This document shows, piece after piece, positions 55,386 through 64,000 of a DNA stretch of 64,000 bases; the first letter of the stretch is position 1, and every line of letters starts with the position of its first letter. The position numbers and the translations under genes are program-made. Below the pieces are notes generated by a model that was not told the origin of the DNA, did not search any database, and saw only the letters and a list, made by a program, of their open reading frames with translations. This DNA comes from Dehalococcoidia bacterium (GTDB lineage Bacteria; Chloroflexota; Dehalococcoidia; UBA2979): NCBI GenBank assembly GCA_009692725.1, contig SHYP01000001.1:1-64000 (forward strand), in the 5' to 3' direction.

Positions 55386-55894
55386 CGCCCGCCCTCGCGC
55401 GCAAGCAGCAGCTCGAAGCGCCCCGTCGCCAGCCGCGTCAGCGCCACCGCGAGCGCGTCCGACGCGTCCAGCGGCGTCGGCGGCTCGGCGAGTCCCAGGT
55501 GCATCGTCACCATCGCCTGCACTTGCTCTTTCGGCGCGGCGCCGTAGCCGGCCACCGTGTGCTTGATCGTCGACGCCGGGTACTCGAACGTCGGCACGCC
55601 GCGCACCGCAGCCGCGACCAGCACGGCCGCGCGCGCCTCGCCCAGTGTCATCGCGGAGCGCACGTTCGTCGCTACGTAGTGCTGCTCCATCGCGAGCTCC
55701 GCGGGCTCGAGCTCGTCGAGGAGCGCGCCAGCGCGCGTGAACAGGTCGGCGAGGCGCACCGGTCGCGGGTCGTGCGCGCGCGTGCGCAGCACGCCGCACA
55801 CCACCAGCCGCGCGGTCGTGCCGTCACCGTCGATGACGCCGAAGCCGGTGACCGCGAGCCCCGGATCGACGCCGAACACGCGGCGCACGCTCAC
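55382..55894 (-). CDS. ruvC: Crossover junction endodeoxyribonuclease RuvC
   Basis: Resolves Holliday junctions. The 170-residue RNase H-fold nuclease shows the four acidic positions: RVFGVDPGLAVTGFGV, LAMEQHYVATN and DASDALAVALTRL, with KHTVAGYGAAPKEQVQAMV between. The GTG start at 55894 overlaps the yebC stop by 4 nt and its stop overlaps ruvA, giving a coupled yebC-ruvC-ruvA-GGDEF unit. Confidence 0.95.
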   Translation of the reverse strand: MSVRRVFGVDPGLAVTGFGVIDGDGTTARLVVCGVLRTRAHDPRPVRLADLFTRAGALLDELEPAELAMEQHYVATNVRSAMTLGEARAAVLVAAAVRGVPTFEYPASTIKHTVAGYGAAPKEQVQAMVTMHLGLAEPPTPLDASDALAVALTRLATGRFELLLAREGGR

Positions 55895-56649
55895 GCGCCG
55901 AGGCCCGCGGCTTCCAGCACCTCTGCCGTGAAGTCGGCGTTCGAATAGACCCGCGACACGTCGTCCAGATCATCCAGGCGCTCCAGCAGCTTGAGCGCCT
56001 GGATGGCCGCCTTCTCGTCCAGCGGCACCACGTTCTTCGGCACGCGCGCGATCTCCGCGCTCACGATCGCCAGCCCCCCCGCCGCGAGCGCCTCGCGGAC
56101 CCGTTCGAGGTCGACGGGCTCGGTCAGCACCTCCACCTCGCGGTCGTCGACGGAGACGTCTGCCGCGCCGGCCTCGATGGCCGCGAGCTGGATCTCGTCG
56201 ATGTCGCCGCGGCCCGCGTCCAGCGTGATCACGCCGCGCGTCTCGAACTGCCAGCCCACCGCCCCCGTCTCGGCGAGGTTGCCGCCGCCGCGGGAGAACG
56301 CGGCGCGAATGTCGGCAACCGTGCGGTTGCGGTTGTCCGTCACCGCCTCCACGATCACGGCGGTGCCGCCGGGCCCGTACCCCTCGTACGTGATCTCGAC
56401 GAGCTGGTCCGTCTCGGCGTTGCCGGCGCCGCGCTGCACCGCGCGGTCGATGTTGTCGTTCGGCATGTTGGCGTCCTTCGCGCGGCTGATCGCCAGCCGC
56501 AGCGCCGGATTCATAGCGGGGTCGGCCCCCGCGCCGCCGCGCGCGGCCATCGTGATGTCACGCGCGAGCTTCGTGAACAACTGGCCGCGCTTCGCGTCCA
56601 GCGCGCCCTTCTTGTGCTTGATGCTCGACCACTTCGAATGACCTGACAC
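55891..56649 (-). CDS. yebC: YebC/PmpR family regulatory protein
   Basis: A 252-residue TACO1/YebC protein, a family reported both as a DNA-binding regulator and as a translation factor for proline stretches. It starts GHSKWSSIKHKKGALDAKRG and has KLARDITMAARGG, AKDANMPNDNIDRAVQRGAG, ITYEGYGPGGTAVIVEAVTD, RTVADIRAAFSRGGGNLAET and VPLDEKAA. The GTG at 56649 fits the conserved start. Position upstream of ruvC is widely conserved. Confidence 0.95.
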   Translation of the reverse strand: MSGHSKWSSIKHKKGALDAKRGQLFTKLARDITMAARGGAGADPAMNPALRLAISRAKDANMPNDNIDRAVQRGAGNAETDQLVEITYEGYGPGGTAVIVEAVTDNRNRTVADIRAAFSRGGGNLAETGAVGWQFETRGVITLDAGRGDIDEIQLAAIEAGAADVSVDDREVEVLTEPVDLERVREALAAGGLAIVSAEIARVPKNVVPLDEKAAIQALKLLERLDDLDDVSRVYSNADFTAEVLEAAGLGA

Positions 56650-56761
56650 GTCACGCCCCCGGCCACGCTCCCGCCGACCCCGCCAATGCTAGCAGTGCGC
56701 GGCGACCCGCGGAATCGGCGGCCCTCGCCGGGCCACCCGCCGGCGCCCGCCCGACCCCGAG

Positions 56762-57601
56762 CTAGGGCCGCAGCGTCGTATTGTCAAGCAGGTGGGTCGG
56801 GCCGAAGGCCACCGCCATCGAGAGCAACGCCGGCCCCGCGACCACCCCGCTGAGCTCCGCCAGCGATGCGGCGTCGGCAAGCGAGAGGTAGTCGACGGAC
56901 GCGAGCGGCTGGGCCTCGATCGGCGCGCGCGCGGCGCGACGCAACGCCTCGGCGTCACGCTCGCCCGCGGCGAACGCGGCCTCGGCCGCTCGCAGCCCGG
57001 CCGAGAGCGCCACCGCCTGCGCGCGCTGCTCCGGCGAGAGGTACACGTTGCGCGAGGAACACGCGAGCCCATCCGGCTCGCGCACCGTCGGGCAGCCGAC
57101 GACCGTGACCGGCAGCAACAGGTCACGCGCCATGCGCGTGATCACCGTGAGCTGCTGCGCGTCTTTCTGCCCGAAGTACGCGAGATCCGGGCGCACGATG
57201 TGGAAGAGCTTCGCCACCACCGTCGCCACGCCGTCGAAGTGCCCCGGGCGGCGCGCGCCTTCGAGCATGCTGCTGAGCGCGGGCACGGTCACGCGCGTCG
57301 CGTCGCCGGGCGGGTACAGCTCCTCGACGGGCGGGACGAGCACGAGGTCCACACCCGCAGCCTCGAGCAGCGCGAGGTCGCGCGGCTCGTCGCGGGGGTA
57401 GCGCTCGAAGTCTTCGCCGGGCCCGAACTGCGTCGGGTTCACGAAGATCGACGCGACGACGGTGCGGCACTCCGCCCGTGCGGCCGTGACCAGCGAGAGG
57501 TGGCCCTCGTGCAGGAACCCCATCGTCGGCACGAAGCCGACAAGCGCCGCGGCCTCGCCGCGCGCCGCGCGCAGCGCGTCGACCGAGCGCAGCACCAGCA
57601 T
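56762..57601 (-). CDS. panC: Pantothenate synthetase
   Basis: Condenses pantoate and beta-alanine with ATP. The 279-residue enzyme shows VGFVPTMGFLHEGHLSLVTA (HxGH), SIFVNPTQFGPGEDFERYPR, VVAKLFHIVRPDLAYFGQKD, and VREPDGLACSSRNVYLSPEQ (the KMSKS-like loop). It lies 6 nt after panB. Together with panB and panD it gives the complete beta-alanine/pantoate branch to pantothenate, except ketopantoate reductase. Confidence 0.95.
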   Translation of the reverse strand: MLVLRSVDALRAARGEAAALVGFVPTMGFLHEGHLSLVTAARAECRTVVASIFVNPTQFGPGEDFERYPRDEPRDLALLEAAGVDLVLVPPVEELYPPGDATRVTVPALSSMLEGARRPGHFDGVATVVAKLFHIVRPDLAYFGQKDAQQLTVITRMARDLLLPVTVVGCPTVREPDGLACSSRNVYLSPEQRAQAVALSAGLRAAEAAFAAGERDAEALRRAARAPIEAQPLASVDYLSLADAASLAELSGVVAGPALLSMAVAFGPTHLLDNTTLRP

Positions 57602-57607
57602 CGGACG

Positions 57608-58534
<927 letters not shown>

Positions 58535-58536
58535 CG

Positions 58537-58989
58537 TTACACCTCCCCGCGCCGCACACTGGGTTCCGGGCGCGCATCCGCGCCCTGACTGGCACCACGT
58601 CGACCGACGCTGTCCACGAGCGCAGCGTTTGTCTCCAGCAGGTCGACCATCCGGTTGGCGCCGTCGACGTGCACGAGCCGCGGCCGGTGCTCGGCCACGC
58701 GCTCGGCCGGCACGCCCTCGTAGTTCAGCACGATGACGATGTCGCCGACGTGCACGAGGTGCGCCGCAGCACCGTTGATGCCGATCACCCCGGAGCCAGC
58801 GGGACCGGCGATGGCGTACGTCGTCAGGCGCGCGCCGTTCGTCACGTCCAGGACGTGCACCTGCTCCCACTCCACGATCCCGGCCGCCTCCATGAGCGAC
58901 TCGTCGATCGTGATCGAGCCGATGTAGTCCAGATCCGCCTGCGTGACCGTCGCGCGATGCACTTTGCCGCGGAGCATCATCCGCATCAT
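58537..58989 (-). CDS. panD: Aspartate 1-decarboxylase
   Basis: Makes beta-alanine for pantothenate. The 150-residue proenzyme has [20 protein letters not shown] followed directly by the self-cleavage Ser ([12 protein letters not shown]), which becomes the pyruvoyl cofactor, then [20 protein letters not shown]. The ATG at 58989 was chosen by alignment to the usual MMRxML start. The C-terminal extension of about 20 residues is longer than usual. First gene of panD-panB-panC, with a strong promoter about 150 nt upstream. Confidence 0.93.
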   Translation of the reverse strand: MMRMMLRGKVHRATVTQADLDYIGSITIDESLMEAAGIVEWEQVHVLDVTNGARLTTYAIAGPAGSGVIGINGAAAHLVHVGDIVIVLNYEGVPAERVAEHRPRLVHVDGANRMVDLLETNAALVDSVGRRGASQGADARPEPSVRRGEV

Positions 58990-59136
58990 GCCCACCCGGA
59001 CATGACAACACCCCGGGCACGCCGAGGTGTACGAACGACTCGATCCATCATATCGGCCTCCCCGTCTCGGTCTCTCGATCCAAGCGGACAGCCAAGTGAG
59101 TGAGGCCACGCTGCCCTTAAGGCGGCGCGCGCCATC

Positions 59137-59164
59137 AGTATAGGAACCGCCGATCACCTGTCAA
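59137..59164 (-). promoter_or_regulatory. Strong promoter for panD-panB-panC
   Basis: Minus-strand TTGACA (59159-59164), 16-nt spacer, TATACT (59137-59142), close to perfect consensus, giving a leader of about 140 nt before panD. The leader shows no recognisable riboswitch. Confidence 0.75.
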
Positions 59165-59185
59165 TGAGCCTTCACGAACCCGCGC

Positions 59186-60220
59186 TCAATCGTCGAGGCC
59201 GAGCCACTCCGCTGCCGACGGCACCCCGGCCAGCCCCGTCGCCAGCCGGACGCCGCGCAGCACCGCGCGCTCGATGGCCCGCGTGGCCAGCGCCTCGAGC
59301 GCGCCGTAGCCTGCGGCGTCGACCTCGACCTCGCCCGTCGCGAGCACGAAGATCGTATCGCCATCGCCCTGCGTGTGCGCGGGCCAGATCGTCCGCGCGA
59401 AGCCGTCGTGGCACACCGTCGCGAGGCGGTTCGCCTGCGCTTTGGTCAGTCGCGCATTCGTCGCCACCACGCCGAGCGTGGTGTTCGTGGGCTCCGGCTC
59501 CGGGGCCGACCCGCCGGCCTGGCCAGTCGCGCCTCCAGGCGATTCTGGCCACGGCGCACCGGTCCGCCAGAACGCCTCCAGGTCCACGAACCCGAAGTCG
59601 TCGGCGCGCGGCGCGGCCACCAGCTCGCCAGAGCGCGGATCGCGGATCGCGCCGACCGCGTTCACGGCCACGAGCGCGCCGACGACCACGCCGGTGTCGG
59701 TTTGCTCGCTCGCGGTGCCCAGCCCGCCCTTCAGGCGTCGCGCCGGCCCACCCTGCTTCGCGACCGTCGCCCCGGTGCCGGCGCCCACCGACCCCTCCGC
59801 GACGCGCCCGGCGGTCGCCGCGCGCGCCGCGCGGTACCCCGCCTCGGCGTCGGGTCGTCGCGGCCGACCCAGCGTCAGGTCGAACAACACCGCCGCGGGC
59901 ACGATCGGCACCACCTGCCCGGCGAACGCGAGCCCCCAGCCCTGCTCCTCGAGGTAGCGGACCACGCCAGTCGCCGCGTCCAGCCCGAACGCCGAGCCTC
60001 CGGCGAGCAGCACCGCGTGCACCTGCTCGACGAGGTTGCCGGGCCGCAGCAGGTCCGTCTCGCGGGTGCCCGGAGCGGCCCCGCGCACGTCGACGCCGCC
60101 CGTGGCGCCCGCAGGCACGATCACCACGCTGCAGCCCGTGGCCGCCCGGCGGTCCGTCCAGTGACCCACGCGGACACCCGGCACGTCGGTGATCGAGTCG
60201 CGTAGCTCCCGCAGCGGCAT
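59186..60220 (-). CDS. P1 family peptidase (DmpA/BapA-like aminopeptidase)
   Basis: A 344-residue N-terminal-nucleophile hydrolase of the DmpA/L-aminopeptidase-esterase family, which self-cleaves into two chains. Landmarks are ITDVPGVRVGHWTD, HAVLLAGGSAFGLDAATGVV, GSVGAGTGATVAK, KGGLGTASEQ, and NTTLGVVATNARL, where the expected nucleophile sits in the NTT segment. C-terminal GDGDTIFVLATG follows. Such enzymes cleave D- or beta-amino-acyl peptides; a link to beta-alanine made by the nearby panD is conceivable but unsupported. Confidence 0.86.
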   Translation of the reverse strand: MPLRELRDSITDVPGVRVGHWTDRRAATGCSVVIVPAGATGGVDVRGAAPGTRETDLLRPGNLVEQVHAVLLAGGSAFGLDAATGVVRYLEEQGWGLAFAGQVVPIVPAAVLFDLTLGRPRRPDAEAGYRAARAATAGRVAEGSVGAGTGATVAKQGGPARRLKGGLGTASEQTDTGVVVGALVAVNAVGAIRDPRSGELVAAPRADDFGFVDLEAFWRTGAPWPESPGGATGQAGGSAPEPEPTNTTLGVVATNARLTKAQANRLATVCHDGFARTIWPAHTQGDGDTIFVLATGEVEVDAAGYGALEALATRAIERAVLRGVRLATGLAGVPSAAEWLGLDD

Positions 60221-60229
60221 CCGCCGATG

Positions 60230-61129
60230 CTACACGGCGGCGACGTTGATGCGCCGCACCGGCAGCACCGAGTCGATGAACTCCATGCAATGGCGCAGGT
60301 ACGCGTCCGGCGAGCGCAGATAGGCCGCGCAGTGGCCCACGCCGGGCACCGCCCACACCTCGACACGCCGCGTCAGCGCGGCGCCCGCGATGTTGAGCGT
60401 ATGCGCGAGCGGCACCAGCCGGTCCGCCTTGCCATGGATGAACAGCAGCGGGATCTCGGGCATGCGCGTGATCGCCCGCAGCGGCTGCGTCGCGTCGGCG
60501 TCCGCGCCGAAGAAGCGCCGCGCGAAGCGCAGCGCCAGGCGGAACGTCGGCCCGGGTACCGCCGCCCAGCGCCGTCGCAGGTACGCGCGCGCCGTCGTGA
60601 ACGGTGAGTCGGCGATCGCCGCATCGACCTCGAGACCCTCGGCGAGCGCGCAGATCGTCAGCGACGCGCCCAGGCCGAAGCCGTGCAGCACCACCGGCAG
60701 TCCTGAGGCGCGCTCGCGGGCGTAACCCACGGCCGCCGCCACGTCCTGCTGCTCCAGCGCGCCGAAGTGATCGCGCGCCCCGCCGGACTCGCCACGGCCG
60801 CGCAGGTCGAACGCCATCACGTGGAAGCCGCGCCGCAGGTAGTCCCGCTGCAGCATGAACAGCCCACAGCGCCGGTCCGCGCGGGTGCCGTCCGCGTCGT
60901 GCGCCAGCACGACTGTTCCGCGTGCGCCGGGCGATTCGAGGTACCAGCCGCGCAGCAGCGTGCCGTCGTCCGCCTCGAACTGCACCTCTTCATAACGCAG
61001 GCCGAGATCGCCGGGCGTGCCCTCCACGCGCCGGCGCTTCGACCGCGTGAACAGCTCCGCGCAGTACAGCGCCGCGAGCACGTGCGCACACACCAACGCG
61101 ATCACGGCAAGCACGATCAGCCACACCAT
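60230..61129 (-). CDS. Alpha/beta hydrolase-fold protein lacking the nucleophile serine
   Basis: A 299-residue protein with an N-terminal membrane helix (MVWLIVLAVIALVCAHVLAA) and an alpha/beta hydrolase domain: GWYLESPGARGTVVLAHDAD, GFHVMAFDLRGRGESGG, VVLHGFGLGASLTICAL, FIHGKADRLVP (acid) and GVGHCAAY (His). The nucleophile elbow, normally GxSxG, reads GFGLGA, with Gly (GGC) where Ser (AGC) is expected; one base change explains it. The Asp and His are kept. The ATG at 61129 follows a GGGAGG site. It is likely catalytically impaired. Confidence 0.82.
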   Translation of the reverse strand: MVWLIVLAVIALVCAHVLAALYCAELFTRSKRRRVEGTPGDLGLRYEEVQFEADDGTLLRGWYLESPGARGTVVLAHDADGTRADRRCGLFMLQRDYLRRGFHVMAFDLRGRGESGGARDHFGALEQQDVAAAVGYARERASGLPVVLHGFGLGASLTICALAEGLEVDAAIADSPFTTARAYLRRRWAAVPGPTFRLALRFARRFFGADADATQPLRAITRMPEIPLLFIHGKADRLVPLAHTLNIAGAALTRRVEVWAVPGVGHCAAYLRSPDAYLRHCMEFIDSVLPVRRINVAAV

Positions 61130-61251
61130 CGCGTTCACGCCTCCCTGCGCCCGCCACTCGCTGCACTGTATCGGCTGCAACGCGCACGCGACAAGCGCGT
61201 AGACGCAGTGTTCGTCAGGTTGTCGACAACGTGCGCGCACACATCACGGGG

Positions 61252-61840
61252 TTATGTCCCCGTGCCCTCGATCGCGGCCAGAGCGAGCGTAACGACACCG
61301 AACGCGATGAACGTGCACGCGGCGATGCGACGGAGCGCGCGCGCCGAGATGCGCGACCGCAACTGCCGGCCCGCCGCGATCGCGATCGCGTCGCCCGCCA
61401 CCATGCCGAGCGTCGCGCCGCCCCATACGCCGAGCGTCCCCGCGCGCTCCATGCTCGCGAGCGAGATCGCCGCGACCTGGGTCTTGTCGCCCAGCTCCGA
61501 CACGAAGAACGACACCGCGAGCGCGGCGATCGTCGCCAGCGCGCCACGGCACCAGTGCGGGTCGCTCACCTCGTCGACGTCACCACCGCGCAACGACCAT
61601 GCCCCGAAGCCCACGAACAGCAGCCCCGAGCCGACCGCTACGACTCCGGCCGGCAGCGCCTCACCCGCGATGCTGCCGTCGATCACGGAGAGCCCCATCA
61701 CGGCCGTGGCCTCGATCGTGAGCGGTCAGCACCCACCACGCCGGGTAGCGCACGCCGAGCGTGAGCGCGAGCAGCATCGACTTGTCCCCGAGCTCCGCGA
61801 TGAACACGAACGCGAACGCCGTCGCGAACGCGTCGATCAC
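61252..61840 (-). pseudogene. GDT1/TMEM165 (UPF0016) family cation transporter, frameshifted
   Basis: The family has two repeats each with an ExGDKT motif and exchanges Ca2+ or Mn2+ for protons. Here the first half (GTG at 61840) reads DAFATAFAFVFIAELGDKSM and LGVRYPAWWVL. The second half, in another frame, reads MGLSVIDGS.. and FFVSELGDKTQVAAISLASM. Dropping one base near 61720 joins them as VLTATIEATAVMGL, restoring a protein of about 195 residues. The length 589 nt is one more than a multiple of three, in agreement. The start overlaps the fpg stop (GTGA). A sequencing error is a real possibility. Confidence 0.8.
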
Positions 61841-62658
61841 CGGCGCTGGCAGCGCGGGCAGAAGTGCGTGCCCCGCCCCGCGACGCGCACTTTCGCGATC
61901 GTCGCGCCGCAACGCTCGCACGGCTCACCTTCGCGGCGGAACACGTGCACGTGCACGTGGTGCCAGCCCGCGGCGCCGAGCCCATCGCGGTAGTCCGAGA
62001 ACGACGACCCGCGATGCTCGAGCGACGCTGTCAGCGTCTCGCGCAGCGCAGCGTGCAGCCGTGCCACGCGCCGCGGGCCCAGCTCGCACGCCGGCGTGCG
62101 CGGGTCGATGCGCGCGATCCAGCACGCCTCGTCGGCGTAGATGTTGCCGACGCCCGCGCATACCGACTGGTCGAGCAGCGCGGCCTTCACGGCCACGCCG
62201 CGCCGCGCGAGCGCCTGCCGCAACCACGCCGCGGAGCACTCCGCACTCAGCGCATCCGGGCCCGTGTGCGGCATCGCCTCGCGCGCGTCCTGCACGACGT
62301 GCCACGTCGCGAACTTGCGCATGTCGCGCAGCCGCAGCGAGCTCCCGTCGTCGAGGTCCACGCGCGCGCGCTCGAAGCGCTCCGCCGCGTCCGTCTGCCC
62401 CGTGTGCAGGAGCGACCCCGTCATGCGCAGGTGCAGCACCCAGCTCCGGCCATCGTTGAGACGCGCCACGAGGTACTTGCCGTGCCGGTCCAGCGCCTCG
62501 ATGCGGCGTCCGGCCAGCGCGCGCTCGAGTGCCCGCGGCGCGTGCGTCACCGCGAGGCGCTCGGCGCCGGGGTGGATGCGCACTTCGGTGATCGTGCGCC
62601 CGACCAACAGCGGCGCGAGATCGCGGCGAATCGTTTCGACCTCCGGCAGCTCAGGCAT
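61837..62658 (-). CDS. mutM: Formamidopyrimidine-DNA glycosylase
   Basis: Removes oxidised purines such as 8-oxoguanine. The 273-residue enzyme starts MPELPEVETIRRDLAPLLVG (catalytic Pro/Glu), has the beta-lyase region DRHGKYLVARL, VLHLRMTGSLL, LLDQSVCAGVGNIYADEACW and the zinc finger CERCGATIAKVRVAGRGTHF ending CPRC. The ATG at 62658 begins the conserved PELPE start. It lies 33 nt after polA, and the next gene overlaps it by 4 nt. Confidence 0.96.
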   Translation of the reverse strand: MPELPEVETIRRDLAPLLVGRTITEVRIHPGAERLAVTHAPRALERALAGRRIEALDRHGKYLVARLNDGRSWVLHLRMTGSLLHTGQTDAAERFERARVDLDDGSSLRLRDMRKFATWHVVQDAREAMPHTGPDALSAECSAAWLRQALARRGVAVKAALLDQSVCAGVGNIYADEACWIARIDPRTPACELGPRRVARLHAALRETLTASLEHRGSSFSDYRDGLGAAGWHHVHVHVFRREGEPCERCGATIAKVRVAGRGTHFCPRCQRR

Positions 62659-62691
62659 CGACCGGCGCGACGCCCCCCACCGCACCGGGCG

Positions 62692-64000
62692 TCACCGCGC
62701 CGCCTCCATCTCGCCCCACGACGTGCCGGACTTCTCGTCGAGATCGAGCGGCACGTCGAGCGCCAGCGAGGGCATGAGCCGCCGCGCGATCGCGCGCACG
62801 TCGTCCAACTCCTCGCGCGGCAGCTCGAAGATCAGCTCGTCGTGCACCTGCAGCACCATGCGCGCGAGCTTGCCCGCGGCGCGCCGCTCCAGCAGCTCCG
62901 CGTCGATGCGGTTCATCGCGATCTTGATGATGTCCGCGGCGGTCCCCTGGATCGGCATATTGATCGCGATGCGCTCGGCCCCCATGCGCCGGTTGTGGTC
63001 CGTCGATCGCAGTTCCGGGATGTACCGCCGCCGCCCGCTCAGCGTCTCCGCGTACCCCAGCCGGCGCGCCTCCGCGACCGTGCGCTCGCGCCATTGCGCC
63101 ACCGCCGGATAGGCCTCGAAGTACGCGCTGATGAACGCCTCGGCCTCGGCCCGCGGGATGCGCTCGCGCGTCGACAGGCCGAACGCCGTGAGCCCGTACA
63201 GCACGCCGAAGTTGAACACCTTCGCGCGCCGGCGCATCTCCGGTGTGACGCCCTCCAGTGGCACGCCGAACACGCTCGACCCCGTCGCGCGGTGGATGTC
63301 GAGGCCCTCGAGGAAGGCGCGCCGCAGACCCTCGTCGCCCGAGACGTGCGCGAGCACGCGCAGCTCGATCTGCGAGTAGTCGAACGACAGCAGCACGGGA
63401 TCCGTCCCGCACCCGCGCGCGACGAACGCGCGCCTGACCGCGTTGCCGATCTCCGTGCGCACCGGGATGTTCTGCAGGTTCGGGTCGTTCGAGGAGAGCC
63501 GCCCCGTCGCCGCCGTAACCTGCGAGAACACGGTATGCACGCGCCCGGTGCGCGGGTTCACCTGCTGCGGCAGCGTGTCGACGTAGGTCGACTTGATCTT
63601 CGTGAGCTCGCGCCACTGGAGCACGGCGTCCACCGCGGGGTGCACGTCGCGCAGCGCCTCCAGCGCGTCGGCGTCCGTCGTCCAACCCGTCGTCGTCTTG
63701 CGCGTGCGCGGCAGGCCGAGCTCCTCGAACAGCACGAGCGACAGCTGCTGCGGCGACCCGATCTGGAACTCGTGCCCCACCGCGTCGTACACCGCGCGCT
63801 CCGCCGCAGCGATGCGTTCGGCGAGCGTCGCCCCGAGCTCGTGCAACGCCTCGACGTCGATCGCGATGCCCCAGCGTTCCATCCGCGCCAGCACGGGGAT
63901 GTGCGGCAGGTCGATCTCCGCGAACACGACGTCGACGTGCGTCGCCGCGAGCTCCGGCGCGAGCGCGTCCGCAAGCCGCAGCGCGAGGTCGGCGTTGCCC
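62692..64000 (-). CDS. polA: DNA polymerase I, C-terminal part (runs off the right edge)
   Basis: About 436 codons of the polymerase domain. Visible are the thumb (DLPHIPVLARMERWGIAIDV, GSPQQLSLVLFEELGLP), TAATGRLSSNDPNLQNIPVR, motif A SFDYSQIELRVLAHVSGDEG, motif B MRRRAKVFNFGVLYGLTAFG and motif C QVHDELIFELP. The frame is open to the window end; the 5' exonuclease and proofreading regions are outside. Followed closely by mutM, giving a repair pair. Confidence 0.97.
   Translation of the reverse strand, partial: GNADLALRLADALAPELAATHVDVVFAEIDLPHIPVLARMERWGIAIDVEALHELGATLAERIAAAERAVYDAVGHEFQIGSPQQLSLVLFEELGLPRTRKTTTGWTTDADALEALRDVHPAVDAVLQWRELTKIKSTYVDTLPQQVNPRTGRVHTVFSQVTAATGRLSSNDPNLQNIPVRTEIGNAVRRAFVARGCGTDPVLLSFDYSQIELRVLAHVSGDEGLRRAFLEGLDIHRATGSSVFGVPLEGVTPEMRRRAKVFNFGVLYGLTAFGLSTRERIPRAEAEAFISAYFEAYPAVAQWRERTVAEARRLGYAETLSGRRRYIPELRSTDHNRRMGAERIAINMPIQGTAADIIKIAMNRIDAELLERRAAGKLARMVLQVHDELIFELPREELDDVRAIARRLMPSLALDVPLDLDEKSGTSWGEMEAAR

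Noticed and set aside
58990..59130. Riboswitch in the panD leader
   Set aside because: No recognised aptamer pattern; only the strong promoter is supported.

Overview
The window is 64 kb of very GC-rich bacterial chromosome, densely packed with genes. Many neighbouring starts and stops overlap by 1-4 nt (ATGA/GTGA). Several traits together suggest Chloroflexota, possibly a Dehalococcoidia/Tepidiforma-like lineage: an archaeal-type ApgM phosphoglycerate mutase, a HisZ-dependent HisG, nickel superoxide dismutase, RNase J, a Sua5-rpiB-acylase-prenyltransferase run, and metabolic genes split into partial operons. This placement is inference from gene content; no phylogeny was run.

Layout. 1-5.5 kb: remnant of a ComM/YifB ATPase at the left edge, a DUF169 protein, a small lipoprotein, a membrane EAL/degenerate-GGDEF protein with a 3' frameshift, and an orphan peptide-binding lipoprotein ended by a 46-bp perfect palindrome. 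5.5-9.3 kb: accessory metabolism, with a crotonase fragment, a TesB-like thioesterase, two VOC proteins, and a divergent cupin/TetR pair whose operator overlaps a consensus promoter. 9.3-11.9 kb: nickel superoxide dismutase (sodN), its maturation protease (sodX) and a DUF3054 membrane protein, then a dead tyrosine integrase beside tRNA-Gly(UCC). 12-19.9 kb: glycolysis (tpiA, apgM, pgk), prenyl diphosphate synthase, penicillin-acylase-like hydrolase, rpiB and tsaC. 20-26.1 kb: purine genes guaA, purD, purB, purC, purS with two small unknown genes between them. 26.1-34.3 kb: histidine genes hisN and hisZ-hisG-(PLC-like)-hisD-hisC-hisB, where hisG is a tandem fusion of two HisG units. 34.5-41.9 kb: birA, a 22-codon ORF with its own promoter, hairpin and terminator, a class III aminotransferase, murE, two flavin-oxidase-like proteins, rnpB and a serine recombinase that has lost its catalytic serine. 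41.9-51.6 kb (+ strand): DUF177-rpmF, fabD-fabG-nusB-acpP, tatB-tatC, a family-4 uracil-DNA glycosylase, RNase J and FtsK. 51.8-64 kb (- strand): uvrB, a diguanylate cyclase, ruvA, ruvC, yebC, panD-panB-panC, a P1 peptidase, a nucleophile-less alpha/beta hydrolase, a frameshifted GDT1 transporter, fpg and the 3' part of polA.

Most genes are housekeeping. The items most worth following up are the tandem HisG with one degenerate half, the 22-codon ORF/hairpin/terminator unit upstream of birA, the domesticated-looking recombinase beside rnpB, the TetR operator, and a set of starts that look leaderless. Six loci are broken or frameshifted (comM, crotonase, integrase, EAL protein, one flavin-oxidase-like gene, GDT1). 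Single-base sequencing or assembly error must be excluded for the EAL and GDT1 cases before reading biology into them.
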